From NCBI GenBank assembly GCA_900769275.1, contig CAAGGA010000005.1, forward strand, positions 1-9,262: DNA of 9,262 nt, written 5' to 3'. Positions 1-7,656 of the stretch are shown here, one piece after another. The notes beneath the pieces are model-generated. The model was not told the DNA's origin. It worked only from the letters and a program-made list of their open reading frames with translations, and did not search any database. The translations under genes were made by a program, and so were the position numbers. Position 1 is the stretch's first letter. The number at the start of each line of letters is the position of its first letter. The DNA is from an uncultured Prevotella sp. (lineage in GTDB: Bacteria > Bacteroidota > Bacteroidia > Bacteroidales > Bacteroidaceae).

Positions 1-38
1 GTAATAGCCCATGCTATCAATATGTGATGTTTTTTCAT
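1..38 (-). CDS. 5' end of an exported protein or lipoprotein gene, cut by the window edge
   Basis: Reading leftward, an ATG at 38-36 opens a frame MKKHHILIAWAI that is still open at the window edge. Two lysines followed by a hydrophobic run are the start of a signal peptide, so the product is exported. A purine-rich AGAAGA stretch lies just upstream of the ATG. The gene begins 30 bp after the stop of the DUF4843-type lipoprotein gene and very probably belongs to the same operon. By family knowledge, the gene after SusC-SusD-DUF4843 is often a PKD-like surface lipoprotein. That identity is inferred from position only, since 12 codons cannot show it. Confidence 0.7.
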   Translation of the reverse strand, partial: MKKHHILIAWAI

Positions 39-68
39 TTTCTTCTGTATAAAAAAGTTATGATTCCT

Positions 69-836
69 TTAGTTTACTCCCGGTGCTCCGTTTGGCCAGT
101 TTACGGTGTCCTTCGTGTCATTGTAGAGAGGTATGAGGACATACTTCGCAATGAAGTTCCAGTACATGGAGAAAGGACCTTGCAGTTTCTTGGCTTTTAC
201 GAAATAGTCTCCGTAGCGGCTGATGATTTCGTCATAGACATCCTTGTTCGCCTTGGGAGCAAGGTCGTAGAAATACTTGAAGAAAAGCTGTGCGTTTTCA
301 AATGAGTACTCGGGCAGTTTCTCGTAGTCGTACCACCATTCAGGTCGATTTTCTACACGAATGTCGGAACCCATGATGGTGAAGTACTTCTGACCAGTGA
401 CGGTAAGATCCTCATTTGGCAGGATTTCGAGGTATAGCCTCAGTGCTTCTGTGCGGAACTTTTCATCATCCGGACGAAGCAGTTTCACACGTATGGTGTC
501 ATCTATTCTTCCTGCACGCAGCACGGCACGGTCAATGACATAGTGCTTGCTTTCCACCATCTCGGTAGAGTCTGCTACGGCTTTGATGCCTATGGTGCGG
601 TCCTTGCTGGATGGCATACCCATCAGCGTGACGGGAATCTCGACTATGTGCTCGTTTGCTATGTCGAAGCCGAAGTTGAATGTAATGGTGGAGTCAGCCT
701 CTCCCTTCTCGTTCAGGTAACTGAGGAATATATTGTCTGTCTGCGTAGTGTCATACATCTTGTAGTCATCTTCGCTGCAGGCAGTGAAAAGTACAAGTGA
801 GATGAATAGAGACAGGGCGTTTGTCAGTTTTTTCAT
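69..836 (-). CDS. DUF4843-type surface lipoprotein, third gene of a SusCD operon
   Basis: The 255-aa product starts with a lipoprotein signal peptide: MKK, a hydrophobic segment, then LFTAC with Cys20 as the lipidated residue. The next residues are S-E-D-D. This acidic run resembles the lipoprotein export signals that send Bacteroidetes lipoproteins to the cell surface. The middle part (about residues 25-135) looks like a beta-sandwich with the pattern I associate with DUF4843: an F-F-DIA stretch, VEIPVTLMG, a DR pair, HYVID, then RAG and DTIRVKLLR. The C-terminal third is tryptophan- and tyrosine-rich (WWYDYEKLPEY, SRYGDYF). The family has no known enzymatic role. It accompanies SusC/SusD pairs and is presumed to be an accessory surface subunit. 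The gene follows the susD-like stop by 20 bp, so co-transcription is expected. The family call rests on pattern memory, not a profile search. Confidence 0.82.
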   Translation of the reverse strand: MKKLTNALSLFISLVLFTACSEDDYKMYDTTQTDNIFLSYLNEKGEADSTITFNFGFDIANEHIVEIPVTLMGMPSSKDRTIGIKAVADSTEMVESKHYVIDRAVLRAGRIDDTIRVKLLRPDDEKFRTEALRLYLEILPNEDLTVTGQKYFTIMGSDIRVENRPEWWYDYEKLPEYSFENAQLFFKYFYDLAPKANKDVYDEIISRYGDYFVKAKKLQGPFSMYWNFIAKYVLIPLYNDTKDTVNWPNGAPGVN

Positions 837-856
837 GTTGATAAATCTCCTTGTGA

Positions 857-2308
857 TTAGTTTCTGTAATTGAATTCATCCTGTGGGATGGGCACGATGT
901 ATAGGCTTTCACTGCCAGGTATCACCCTGTTTTCATGGTTGGACTGAATATCGCGGTATGTGCGTTTCATGTTGAACCATACCTGTCCTTCGCCGTACAT
1001 CTCCTTGTGGTATTCGTTGAAGATGCGGTCCTCGGTGAGCGTTACGTTCTCGGTGAGGGGAGTAAGTCCTCGTGATGCAGTCTCTGTGTTAAAGTAAGAG
1101 AGGGCACGGTTGTAGTCCGTTTTGAGGAAAGCCTCTGCTGCAATGAGGTACATCTCGGATATATGCAGGAGGTTGATGCCCTGAATGCGCTGTTCCCATT
1201 CCGTGCTCTGTTCTCCTTCGATGGTGTAGCAGTCCACGTTCTTTACGCAGCGAGCATAGCCTTTGCCGATTCTGAACCAGTTGCTGTAACGGAAATCCTG
1301 TGCCGTAGCATCAACGTCAAGTTTGTAAAGTCCTTCGAATGGTAGGAGGTGTGTAGCTCCCGTACCGTCGAAGTATGGGTCATAGCTCTTGAATGACTGC
1401 TGTTCGTAGAGGTATTCCTGTGCAGTTTTCTGGTAAGAGGTGGAATACAGTCCCCAAATAGTTTCGTTTGGAGAGAGGCGTCCGGCATATACATCCTTCA
1501 CATCTGAAGGTTCTACAAGTGGGAATTTCTTGCTGTCTATGACTTTTGCTGCATATTCTCCCGCCTTGGCGAGATTGCCGCGCATCCAATATACACGTGC
1601 CTTGAGGGCGAGGACACCATAATAGTTGCAGTGTGTCTCACGATAGTTTTGGAACTTGTAGTATTTGGTGTTGTTGCGTGGGAACACTACGGTCTTTTCG
1701 TCTTCTTTCAGCAGTTTCTCCGCTTCATCGAGGTCTTTAAGGATGAGTTCATATACTTCTCCGACTTTCTTGAATTCGTTCGTGTCCATAGCGTATTTTG
1801 TGACGTATGGAATGCCTTGCTTCGACTCATCCGTGGAGCAGAAGAAACGCAGGAGGTCAAAGTGTATCATGGCACGCACTGCAAGCATCTCGCCTTTGTA
1901 TAGGTTGTACAGCGGAAGAGAGGCTTGATTTCTGTCTTCGAGGTTTTTCAGTACGTTGTTGGCGTATCCTATAGAGGTGTATGCGGCTTTCCAGAGTGCA
2001 TCGAAACGTCCTTTAAGGTCATCGTCACTCTCGAAGTCATATTTTGCCAAGGCACGTGAACTGGTGACGTTCTGGTTGAGGTCTTGCGACAATATGTCAG
2101 CGAGTCCCCATGACAGTTCTTTGCCATAAAGGGATGTGACCTGCATGGAGCCATATACACCGTAGATGGCATCCTCAAATCCCTGAGGCGTGGAGAAGAG
2201 GTCTGACTCCACTTTCTGCGAGTCCGGGCGGACATCAAGGAAATCATCGCATGATGTGAGCATCAATCCGCAGGAAAGGATGATGATGGATATATTCAGT
2301 TTTCTCAT
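857..2308 (-). CDS. SusD/RagB-family outer-membrane lipoprotein (substrate-binding lid)
   Basis: The 483-aa length is normal for SusD/RagB proteins. The N-terminus is a lipoprotein signal with LTSC (Cys20) followed by DDFLDV, which both matches the usual SusD start (C-D-D-F-L-D) and supplies an acidic surface-export signal. The N-terminal half carries TPR-like helices (FEDAIYGVYGSMQ, WKAAYTSIGYANNVLKNLE, GEMLAVRAMIHFDLLRFF). The C-terminal half has the family pattern LLHISEMYLIAAEAFLKTDYN, then the E-x-x-x-E-M-Y-GEGQ-VW-F-MKR region, and ends in PIPQDEFNYRN. The protein should sit on the SusC barrel as a hinged lid that captures substrate at the cell surface. It begins 18 bp after the susC-like stop. 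No Shine-Dalgarno sequence is evident, only an A-rich leader, as is usual in this phylum. The substrate cannot be read from the sequence. Confidence 0.95.
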   Translation of the reverse strand: MRKLNISIIILSCGLMLTSCDDFLDVRPDSQKVESDLFSTPQGFEDAIYGVYGSMQVTSLYGKELSWGLADILSQDLNQNVTSSRALAKYDFESDDDLKGRFDALWKAAYTSIGYANNVLKNLEDRNQASLPLYNLYKGEMLAVRAMIHFDLLRFFCSTDESKQGIPYVTKYAMDTNEFKKVGEVYELILKDLDEAEKLLKEDEKTVVFPRNNTKYYKFQNYRETHCNYYGVLALKARVYWMRGNLAKAGEYAAKVIDSKKFPLVEPSDVKDVYAGRLSPNETIWGLYSTSYQKTAQEYLYEQQSFKSYDPYFDGTGATHLLPFEGLYKLDVDATAQDFRYSNWFRIGKGYARCVKNVDCYTIEGEQSTEWEQRIQGINLLHISEMYLIAAEAFLKTDYNRALSYFNTETASRGLTPLTENVTLTEDRIFNEYHKEMYGEGQVWFNMKRTYRDIQSNHENRVIPGSESLYIVPIPQDEFNYRN

Positions 2309-2326
2309 TATTTTTGTTTTTCTTGA

Positions 2327-5300
2327 TTAAAATGTTATGCTAAACGACATATTCACAGTGCGGCTGAACGGATATGATGTACCTCGTTCATACTTGGCGG
2401 ATGTGAGACGGAATAGATCTTCAGTGCCGAGACCTACATATAGTTTCTGGATGTTGAAACGTTTGAGGAAATCCAATGGCACATCATATTGGAAGTAGAG
2501 ACTTGAGAGCCACAGTTCGTTGTCTTTTTCCACGAAACGGTCTGTATAGGCAAAAGTGTTGCCTCCGGTGAGTGATATGTCAAGGTAGGGCACTACGTCT
2601 CCTGGCTGTTTCCATCGTTCGGTGAAGGCGCGGAGGTCACAGTTGTAGCGTGGGTTGATGTTCTCAACCTTTGCCATACGTGTGGAATTGAACATTTCGC
2701 CACCGAAGCGATATGAGAAGTACAGGCTCATGGAGAGACGCTGGTACTTGAGTTGTGTGGAGAAGCTGCCCTGAAGGGTAGGATTGACATCACCGCAGGC
2801 TACCATGTCCTTGCTGTCATAGGTGTAGGTGTATGATCCGTCTTGCTTGATGTAAATCTCTTTTCCTGATGCCGGGTCGATGCCTGCTGAGCGTACGGCA
2901 TATATGGCTGTCGGAGACATACCCTCACGGTATTGGTAGAGTGGGGTGGATGAAACGTTGTTCTGTGCGTTTTCCTCGTTATGACGTTTCAGAGCTTCTG
3001 AGATATTCTTTATGGTAGTCTTGCTGTGCAGTCCGTTGGCAGAGAGATTCCACTCCCAGTCCTTGGTTTGGATGATTTTTCCCCATACAGAGAACTCGTA
3101 TCCTTCGCTGTCCTGTGAGCCAAGGTTTGCCTTTACGGTAGTGGCACCGGATGACGGTGGGAGGGACATGTCGATGAGCATATCCGAGGTGCGTTCCTTG
3201 TAGAAGTCGAAATTGATGTTAAGACGGTCACCGAGGAAAGAGGAGGTGAGACCGATGTTGAACTTCTTCGTGGTCTGCCATTTGAGATCCGGGTTTGCCA
3301 TACCCATAGGAATGGCACCGACTCCCGTGTAACCTAGGTAGTCGGTGTTATATTGGTAGGTGGTTACAGCCTGATAGGGATTGAACTTTACGCTACCGGT
3401 ATAACCGTAACTTGCACGGAGACGGAGCGTGTTGACCCATCCGAGTTTCTTAATCCACTCCTCGTTGTGCATATTATATCCTGCTCCGGCTGACCAGAAA
3501 GGAGCGTATCTGTGGTCAGAACCGAATTTTGATGAGCCTGAGAGTCGGTATGAACCATCAATGATATAACGGTTCTTAATCATGAAGTTGGCAGCTATGA
3601 AGCCTCCGCAACTTGCTGCAACGTCCTGTGAACCTGTCGGGCCGCCGGCTGTCGGATATGCAGTGGCGTATGCCATGTCGGCATGTGAGTCGGAGAGGAA
3701 TCCTGTTCCTACGAGGGTACTGGTATGAGTGTCCTGATGTTTTGCTTCTCCTCCAAGGTTGAGCGTGAGCATCGTGCCTTCGTTGTCGAAACTATGGATG
3801 TAGTTTGCAACGAGTTTCGCGCTCCAGCTGTCATCCGAAGTGTTGCCCTTCGTGTAGAGCCCTTTCTGGCTGAGTATCGTGGTATTTGCGAAATAGTTGG
3901 ATTCCGGAGAGATGAACACGTCGGATGTGCCTGTCGCAGTAGAGTAGGAAGCCTGACCGGTGATATAGAAGTTGGGCAGGATGTTGTAGCGAGCGTCCAA
4001 AGAGATGATCTGTGTGCGAGTCTGCGATTTGTCGAAACTGCTGAGAGAAGCCTCATAAAGGGGGTTGTTCATGTCGTATGACAGCCTTGAACGGAGGTTT
4101 CCGAATGAGTCGTATGGAGAGTCGTATGGGTTCGCTCTGTAATATTCGGAGAAAGAACCGTACTTGGAGTTGTTTACGTCTAACTGCTGGTGGGATGCAC
4201 GCAGAGTAAGTACAAGGTCCTTGACTGCTGTATATGAAAGGTACAAATCCATGCCATAGCGGTTACGACCGTCGTCTTTCATTACTCCATTCTTGGATTG
4301 GTAGTTGGCTTTGATATTGTAATCGAGACCGGAACCACGTCCAGAGATGGAGACAGAGTGCTCATGTGAGAAACTATTACGGATTGGTTTTGACAGCCAG
4401 TCGGTGTTCATGCCGCTGCTTACCAGTGCCAATCTGTCGTAGTAGGTCTGATCCAGACTGCCGGTAGAGGAGTCGTAGAGTCCGGCAAGACGTTCCAATT
4501 CAAGTTTCTGTGCCGCATTGCAGACATCGTAGCTGCTGAGGTCAGCGAAACTCAACTCAGGAGTAAATGTATAACGTATGCGGAGAGGTGATTGGCTTAC
4601 ACGCTTACGCTCTATCACTATGACACCGTTAGCGGCATTCTCACCATAAAGAGCCGTGGCAGAAGCATCCTTGAGGATATCTACACGTTCAATATCGTTG
4701 ATGTCAAGGTCGTAGAGAGCTGTCAGGCTCTGTTCCACACCGTCAATGACGATAAGCGGAGCATTCAGTCCTACTTCGTTTCCGGAAGCGAGGGACGTGG
4801 TGCTTCGTATTACGAGGTCAGGCACGGCATTGGGGTTGCTACCTGCTGCATTGTTCTGAGTGATGTTCAGGGCAGGGTCAAGAGCAGAGAGAGTCTGGAG
4901 AAGATTGGTAGGGGAAACCTTGAGTATTTCCTCTCCTGATACGGTGCGTGCGGAGCCTGTGAATGTCTGTTTCTTGCGTGTGAAGAATCCGTTGACTACA
5001 ACATCGTTCAACTGTTGTGCGTCTGACTCCATCGTGATGTGCATATCGGCAGCGGCTGTCAGGGCAACGTCTTTCATACCGATATATGAAACGGACACTT
5101 TCTGACCTGCCTGTGGAGCAACATTGAATGAGAAGCGACCGTCAATGTCTGTTATTACGGCAAGGTCGGTGCCCACAATGCGTACCTGTGCGCCTACGAG
5201 GGGTTCGGCATCAGTGCTCGAAACGACAACGCCAGAGATACGGTTACTTGGCGTTTTGGCAGATTTCTCGAGTACGGTAATCTGCTTTCCGCTCACTTTG

Positions 5301-5557
5301 TAGTCGAGAGGGGTGTCTGCAAGGACATAGTTCAGGACGGTGAACAGGCTGGCATCCTTGAGATTGCCGCTCACCCGATACTTGCCGGCATCGCAATCTA
5401 CCTTGAAAGAGTAGTCAGTGGCGGCGTCGAGTTTTCTGATTACTTCTGTCAGTGCCTCGTTTTCGAAGTTGAATGACAACTTCTTGTCCTGTGCCATCGT
5501 CAGGGACGACATGGCACTTGCAATGAGAAGTATCAATGAGAGTGTGATTCTTTGCAT
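2327..5557 (-). CDS. SusC/RagA-family TonB-dependent transporter with N-terminal STN domain
   Basis: This 1076-aa outer-membrane transporter imports a ligand delivered by the SusD-type lid, using TonB-ExbBD energy. Domains in order: signal peptide (about 1-22, ending in TMAQ); STN domain (about 27-98); a carboxypeptidase-regulatory-like beta-sandwich typical of SusC (about 106-177, with RISGVVV and GRFSF); DVVVNG at 185-190 leading into the TonB-interaction region; plug domain (about 193-317, with PLIVIDGV, DIERVDILKDASATALYG and AANGVIVI); then a large beta-barrel to the C-terminal residue F1076. The final MSFSITF is a typical outer-membrane insertion signal. The STN domain normally contacts a FecR-type anti-sigma factor and so relays substrate occupancy to an ECF sigma factor, but neither partner gene lies in this window. 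AAGG lies 4 nt before the ATG. A 223-bp gap separates it from the upstream thioredoxin gene. No carbohydrate enzyme accompanies it, so a glycan substrate is not implied. Confidence 0.95.
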   Translation of the reverse strand: MQRITLSLILLIASAMSSLTMAQDKKLSFNFENEALTEVIRKLDAATDYSFKVDCDAGKYRVSGNLKDASLFTVLNYVLADTPLDYKVSGKQITVLEKSAKTPSNRISGVVVSSTDAEPLVGAQVRIVGTDLAVITDIDGRFSFNVAPQAGQKVSVSYIGMKDVALTAAADMHITMESDAQQLNDVVVNGFFTRKKQTFTGSARTVSGEEILKVSPTNLLQTLSALDPALNITQNNAAGSNPNAVPDLVIRSTTSLASGNEVGLNAPLIVIDGVEQSLTALYDLDINDIERVDILKDASATALYGENAANGVIVIERKRVSQSPLRIRYTFTPELSFADLSSYDVCNAAQKLELERLAGLYDSSTGSLDQTYYDRLALVSSGMNTDWLSKPIRNSFSHEHSVSISGRGSGLDYNIKANYQSKNGVMKDDGRNRYGMDLYLSYTAVKDLVLTLRASHQQLDVNNSKYGSFSEYYRANPYDSPYDSFGNLRSRLSYDMNNPLYEASLSSFDKSQTRTQIISLDARYNILPNFYITGQASYSTATGTSDVFISPESNYFANTTILSQKGLYTKGNTSDDSWSAKLVANYIHSFDNEGTMLTLNLGGEAKHQDTHTSTLVGTGFLSDSHADMAYATAYPTAGGPTGSQDVAASCGGFIAANFMIKNRYIIDGSYRLSGSSKFGSDHRYAPFWSAGAGYNMHNEEWIKKLGWVNTLRLRASYGYTGSVKFNPYQAVTTYQYNTDYLGYTGVGAIPMGMANPDLKWQTTKKFNIGLTSSFLGDRLNINFDFYKERTSDMLIDMSLPPSSGATTVKANLGSQDSEGYEFSVWGKIIQTKDWEWNLSANGLHSKTTIKNISEALKRHNEENAQNNVSSTPLYQYREGMSPTAIYAVRSAGIDPASGKEIYIKQDGSYTYTYDSKDMVACGDVNPTLQGSFSTQLKYQRLSMSLYFSYRFGGEMFNSTRMAKVENINPRYNCDLRAFTERWKQPGDVVPYLDISLTGGNTFAYTDRFVEKDNELWLSSLYFQYDVPLDFLKRFNIQKLYVGLGTEDLFRLTSAKYERGTSYPFSRTVNMSFSITF

Positions 5558-5780
5558 TTGCCTTTTTGTTTTGTAATTAATATTGTGTTGTGAAAATGTT
5601 AGTTGGTATTTTTCTCAGACGTTGTCTTCTCCCGTTTATGTCGGCATTGTCGGATAGGGTGTCGTAACGCAATTATGAAAATCATATAATAGTCATCTGC
5701 ACCTTTCACACGATAAAACCTCAAAACCTTATGTTGCTAAGACCTTGGGGTCTATTATTGGAAGCCTTCTCCGGGAAAAG
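5558..5780 (-). other. 223-bp non-coding gap before the susC-like gene
   Basis: No gene is visible here on either strand. Read leftward, the gap must hold either the untranslated link of a read-through transcript or a promoter and leader for the susC-like operon. I found no TAnnTTTG -7 box in the minus direction, so a housekeeping promoter is not evident. A short inverted repeat (AGACC at 5740-5744, loop TTGG, GGTCT at 5749-5753) lies 28 nt after the thioredoxin stop. It has a 5-bp stem and no immediate U-run, so it is at best a weak terminator. Confidence 0.5.
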
Positions 5781-7148
5781 TCATTCCAGTGCCTCAAGCA
5801 GGGCTTTCAGCTGCGGATAGCTTGGGCGTGGGGCGTTGTATTGATGCAGCTTGCCTTCTTTGTCGTATATGAGGAAGAAAGGGATGCCGCGGACGTTGAG
5901 CATGGAGGGAAGAGTGTTGCTCGCATCATGCCATTGGTTGCCGTGCATATTGAGTTCCTGCATCTTCTTGAGCCATGGTTCTTTCTTTTGGTCTATTGAG
6001 ACGGATAGGAATACAACGTTGGGATTACTTAATTCTTTTTCTAATGCCTGCAAATGTGGCACTTCCTTGCAGCACGGCACGCACCAGGAAGCCCACAGGT
6101 CAATGTAGATGTATTTTCCTTTGAACTCATCTATTGTATGCGTCTTGCCGTCTTTGTCAGTGAAAGATAGTCCTTCAGGGAAAGGGCTGCCCTTAAGCGT
6201 TGCCCTGTTGGATATAAATTTCTTCAGGTATCTTTCGCTGAGTCCGTACTTCTCTGTTGCATCCCTGAGCATGACAAGACCTTGGTCATACTTTCCTGCA
6301 TAATCGAAGTGTGAAACAAAACCGTTGAGGATGCCGTCACTTACCTTTTCGCAGACTTCCCTGCACTTGAAATTTCCGTAGAGCCATTCCAGCTGCTCCG
6401 TCAGTGTTGCGCCACGAGGTGCCAGAGAAGTGATAATCCCTACGGTCTCGGGGAATAGCAGCGCGTGCGGTGTATCGAGACTCTCCTGCGGATTGTCCAT
6501 TACCTCTCCTATACCAAAGGGCATCTCCGTGGCTTTGCATTTCAGTATATGTGGCAATGATGAATATGCCTTGCCAGCGGTGACGTTTGCCCATATCCTT
6601 ATATATGCGGCAATGTTCTCGTTGCATTGGTGGACGGATAATACGGAGTCGGCCTTTGCTTTGGTGCTCAGGATTATGCCTTTCAACGCATCAGCATCGT
6701 GGGTTCCATTCCAAAGAGCTTTCATTCCATCTGTCTCGCATACAGCATATCCCCCTATCGCCTTGTTTTCTTCCGTGTCGTCGGCAACAATATTGCTGCC
6801 TGCAAACCTTACGGGAATGGCTTCGTTTACGTTTTCCTTGACGTATATGGTGGAGAGGATTTGTGTGTTGTTGCGGATGCAAGCCACAACGTAAAGGTTT
6901 TCGGATGACAAAGGCACTGTTGCCTTGCAGGTATTATCCTCTATGGTCATGGAGATGCTTTCAGCCCCGGAGGCGGAAGTGATCGGCTTGAGATATATGG
7001 CGCATCCCTCCAGTTCTACAGGAGAAGCGAAAGAAAGGGTTATTGCCTTGTCTTGTGCAGTAACGTAATCCGGAAGAATCAAACAAGTCAATAGACAACA
7101 AGTCCTTGCTGCTGTCTTCAGTGCGGATAGTGTCATGTTAGTACCCAT
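5781..7148 (-). CDS. Secreted TlpA-like thioredoxin-family protein
   Basis: The 455-aa product has an N-terminal export signal (basic residues, CCLLTCLILP, probable cleavage after YVTA near residue 31). A beta-rich N-terminal part (about 34-115) is followed by a mostly helical middle, both without a family I recognise with certainty. The C-terminal 129 residues (about 327-455) form a TlpA/ResA-like thioredoxin domain: FTDKDGKTHTIDEFKGKYIYIDLWASW, then the redox motif C356-V-P-C359, later VFLSVSID, and the cis-proline in RGIPFF (Pro423). Such proteins act in the periplasm on disulfides of exported proteins or in cytochrome maturation. An extra cysteine (C360) directly follows the active site. 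Two start codons are possible, at 7148 and 7136. The second gives a tidier signal peptide and has GGGT upstream, but neither has a strong ribosome site. Related proteins are frequent next to SusC/SusD loci, which suggests a linked role. The gene has its own promoter at about 7300-7330. Confidence 0.9.
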   Translation of the reverse strand: MGTNMTLSALKTAARTCCLLTCLILPDYVTAQDKAITLSFASPVELEGCAIYLKPITSASGAESISMTIEDNTCKATVPLSSENLYVVACIRNNTQILSTIYVKENVNEAIPVRFAGSNIVADDTEENKAIGGYAVCETDGMKALWNGTHDADALKGIILSTKAKADSVLSVHQCNENIAAYIRIWANVTAGKAYSSLPHILKCKATEMPFGIGEVMDNPQESLDTPHALLFPETVGIITSLAPRGATLTEQLEWLYGNFKCREVCEKVSDGILNGFVSHFDYAGKYDQGLVMLRDATEKYGLSERYLKKFISNRATLKGSPFPEGLSFTDKDGKTHTIDEFKGKYIYIDLWASWCVPCCKEVPHLQALEKELSNPNVVFLSVSIDQKKEPWLKKMQELNMHGNQWHDASNTLPSMLNVRGIPFFLIYDKEGKLHQYNAPRPSYPQLKALLEALE

Positions 7149-7175
7149 AATGTTTTGTAAATACTCTCTAAGTCC

Positions 7176-7235
7176 TTAAGGTGGGTTCTATTAATTTTCC
7201 TTGAGCATGCGAAAAATTAATAGAACTCACCTTAA
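7176..7235 (-). repeat. Long inverted repeat: 23-bp stem, 14-nt loop, in the tlpA-like mRNA leader
   Basis: Positions 7176-7198 pair with 7213-7235 over 23 consecutive positions. The only imperfection is G7184 opposite T7227, a G-U wobble in plus-strand RNA and a C-A mismatch in minus-strand RNA. The 14-nt loop (7199-7212) contains the palindrome GCATGC. Each arm contains one copy of a 15-bp motif, TTAATAGAACYCACC, flanked by TTAA. The structure lies 28 bp upstream of the tlpA-like start codon, inside the predicted leader. There is no U-run after it in the leftward direction, so it is not an ordinary intrinsic terminator. It could be a palindromic interspersed repeat, an mRNA-stability element, or a regulatory RNA structure. 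Confidence 0.85.
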
Positions 7236-7237
7236 TT

Positions 7238-7257
7238 GGTGACAGATACCTGCCACC
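7238..7257 (-). other. Second small hairpin in the tlpA-like leader
   Basis: Read leftward, GGTGGCAG, loop GTAT, CTGTCACC folds into an 8-bp stem in which one pair is G-U. On the plus strand the same site has an A/C mismatch, so it pairs better in the leftward RNA, the direction in which the leader is expected to be transcribed. Only two bases separate it from the 23-bp stem, so the two could stack on each other. Confidence 0.6.
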
Positions 7258-7299
7258 CTTTCAAAAAGCGTTTCCTATATCATAATTCTGTATGTTTTG

Positions 7300-7330
7300 C
7301 AAAGATAATGGATAATCGCCTATTTTCAAA
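7300..7330 (-). promoter_or_regulatory. Bacteroidetes-type promoter of the tlpA-like gene
   Basis: On the minus strand TTTG (7330-7327) and TATCTTTG (7307-7300) are separated by 19 bp. This matches the primary sigma-factor consensus of the phylum (-33 TTTG, -7 TAnnTTTG). Transcription should start near 7293, giving a leader of about 145 nt before the start codon at 7148. That is long for this phylum and includes both hairpins. Confidence 0.75.
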
Positions 7331-7429
7331 ATTTTGTTAATGCTTTTTGGCGATTTGTGCAAATTTTCAGTAAATTATTCTGAAATAGTGGTGTTTTGTG
7401 GTGGTTTGTTCTATAGTTGCCGAAGTTGG

Positions 7430-7464
7430 TTAATAGAATCTGCCTTAATAGGACTTACCTTAAC
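7430..7464 (+). repeat. Tandem pair of 15-bp motifs matching the hairpin arms
   Basis: TTAATAGAATCTGCC (7430-7444) is followed directly by TTAATAGGACTTACC (7445-7459) and then TTAAC. Both resemble the hairpin arm motif TTAATAGAACTCACC (7217-7231), with 11 and 13 of 15 positions identical. With the two hairpin arms this makes four copies of one motif within 290 bp, two facing each other and two in direct tandem, on either side of the leftward promoter. Confidence 0.7.
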
Positions 7465-7656
7465 ATGAAAGGTTATAAAAGTATCAGTGCGCGGGGGTAA
7501 TGGTACGGATTTGTCCGTAAACGCAACAAGAGGAGTGAGGAATTTGGCAGATTGTAGAAATTTCTGTGGATTTTCGTAAAAAAATAATGGTTTTGTAAAT
7601 GTTTGTGTGTCAATACTATATAGCCACAGAGAAAAACAAGGCAATCTCACTGTCTG

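Noticed and set aside
5600..5620. CTGAGA followed by AAAAATACC on the minus strand, recalling a thiamine-pyrophosphate riboswitch
   Set aside because: The remaining conserved blocks of that riboswitch (such as the GAACCTGAT and CCAGCG parts) are absent, so the match is just a short word.
5740..5753. Inverted repeat after the tlpA-like gene as an intrinsic terminator
   Set aside because: The stem is only 5 bp and no U-run follows directly, so I did not annotate it as a terminator.
7176..7235. The long inverted repeat as terminal repeats of an insertion sequence or an invertible promoter
   Set aside because: The arms are only 14 bp apart, so there is no room for a transposase or an invertible promoter, and no recombinase gene is present.
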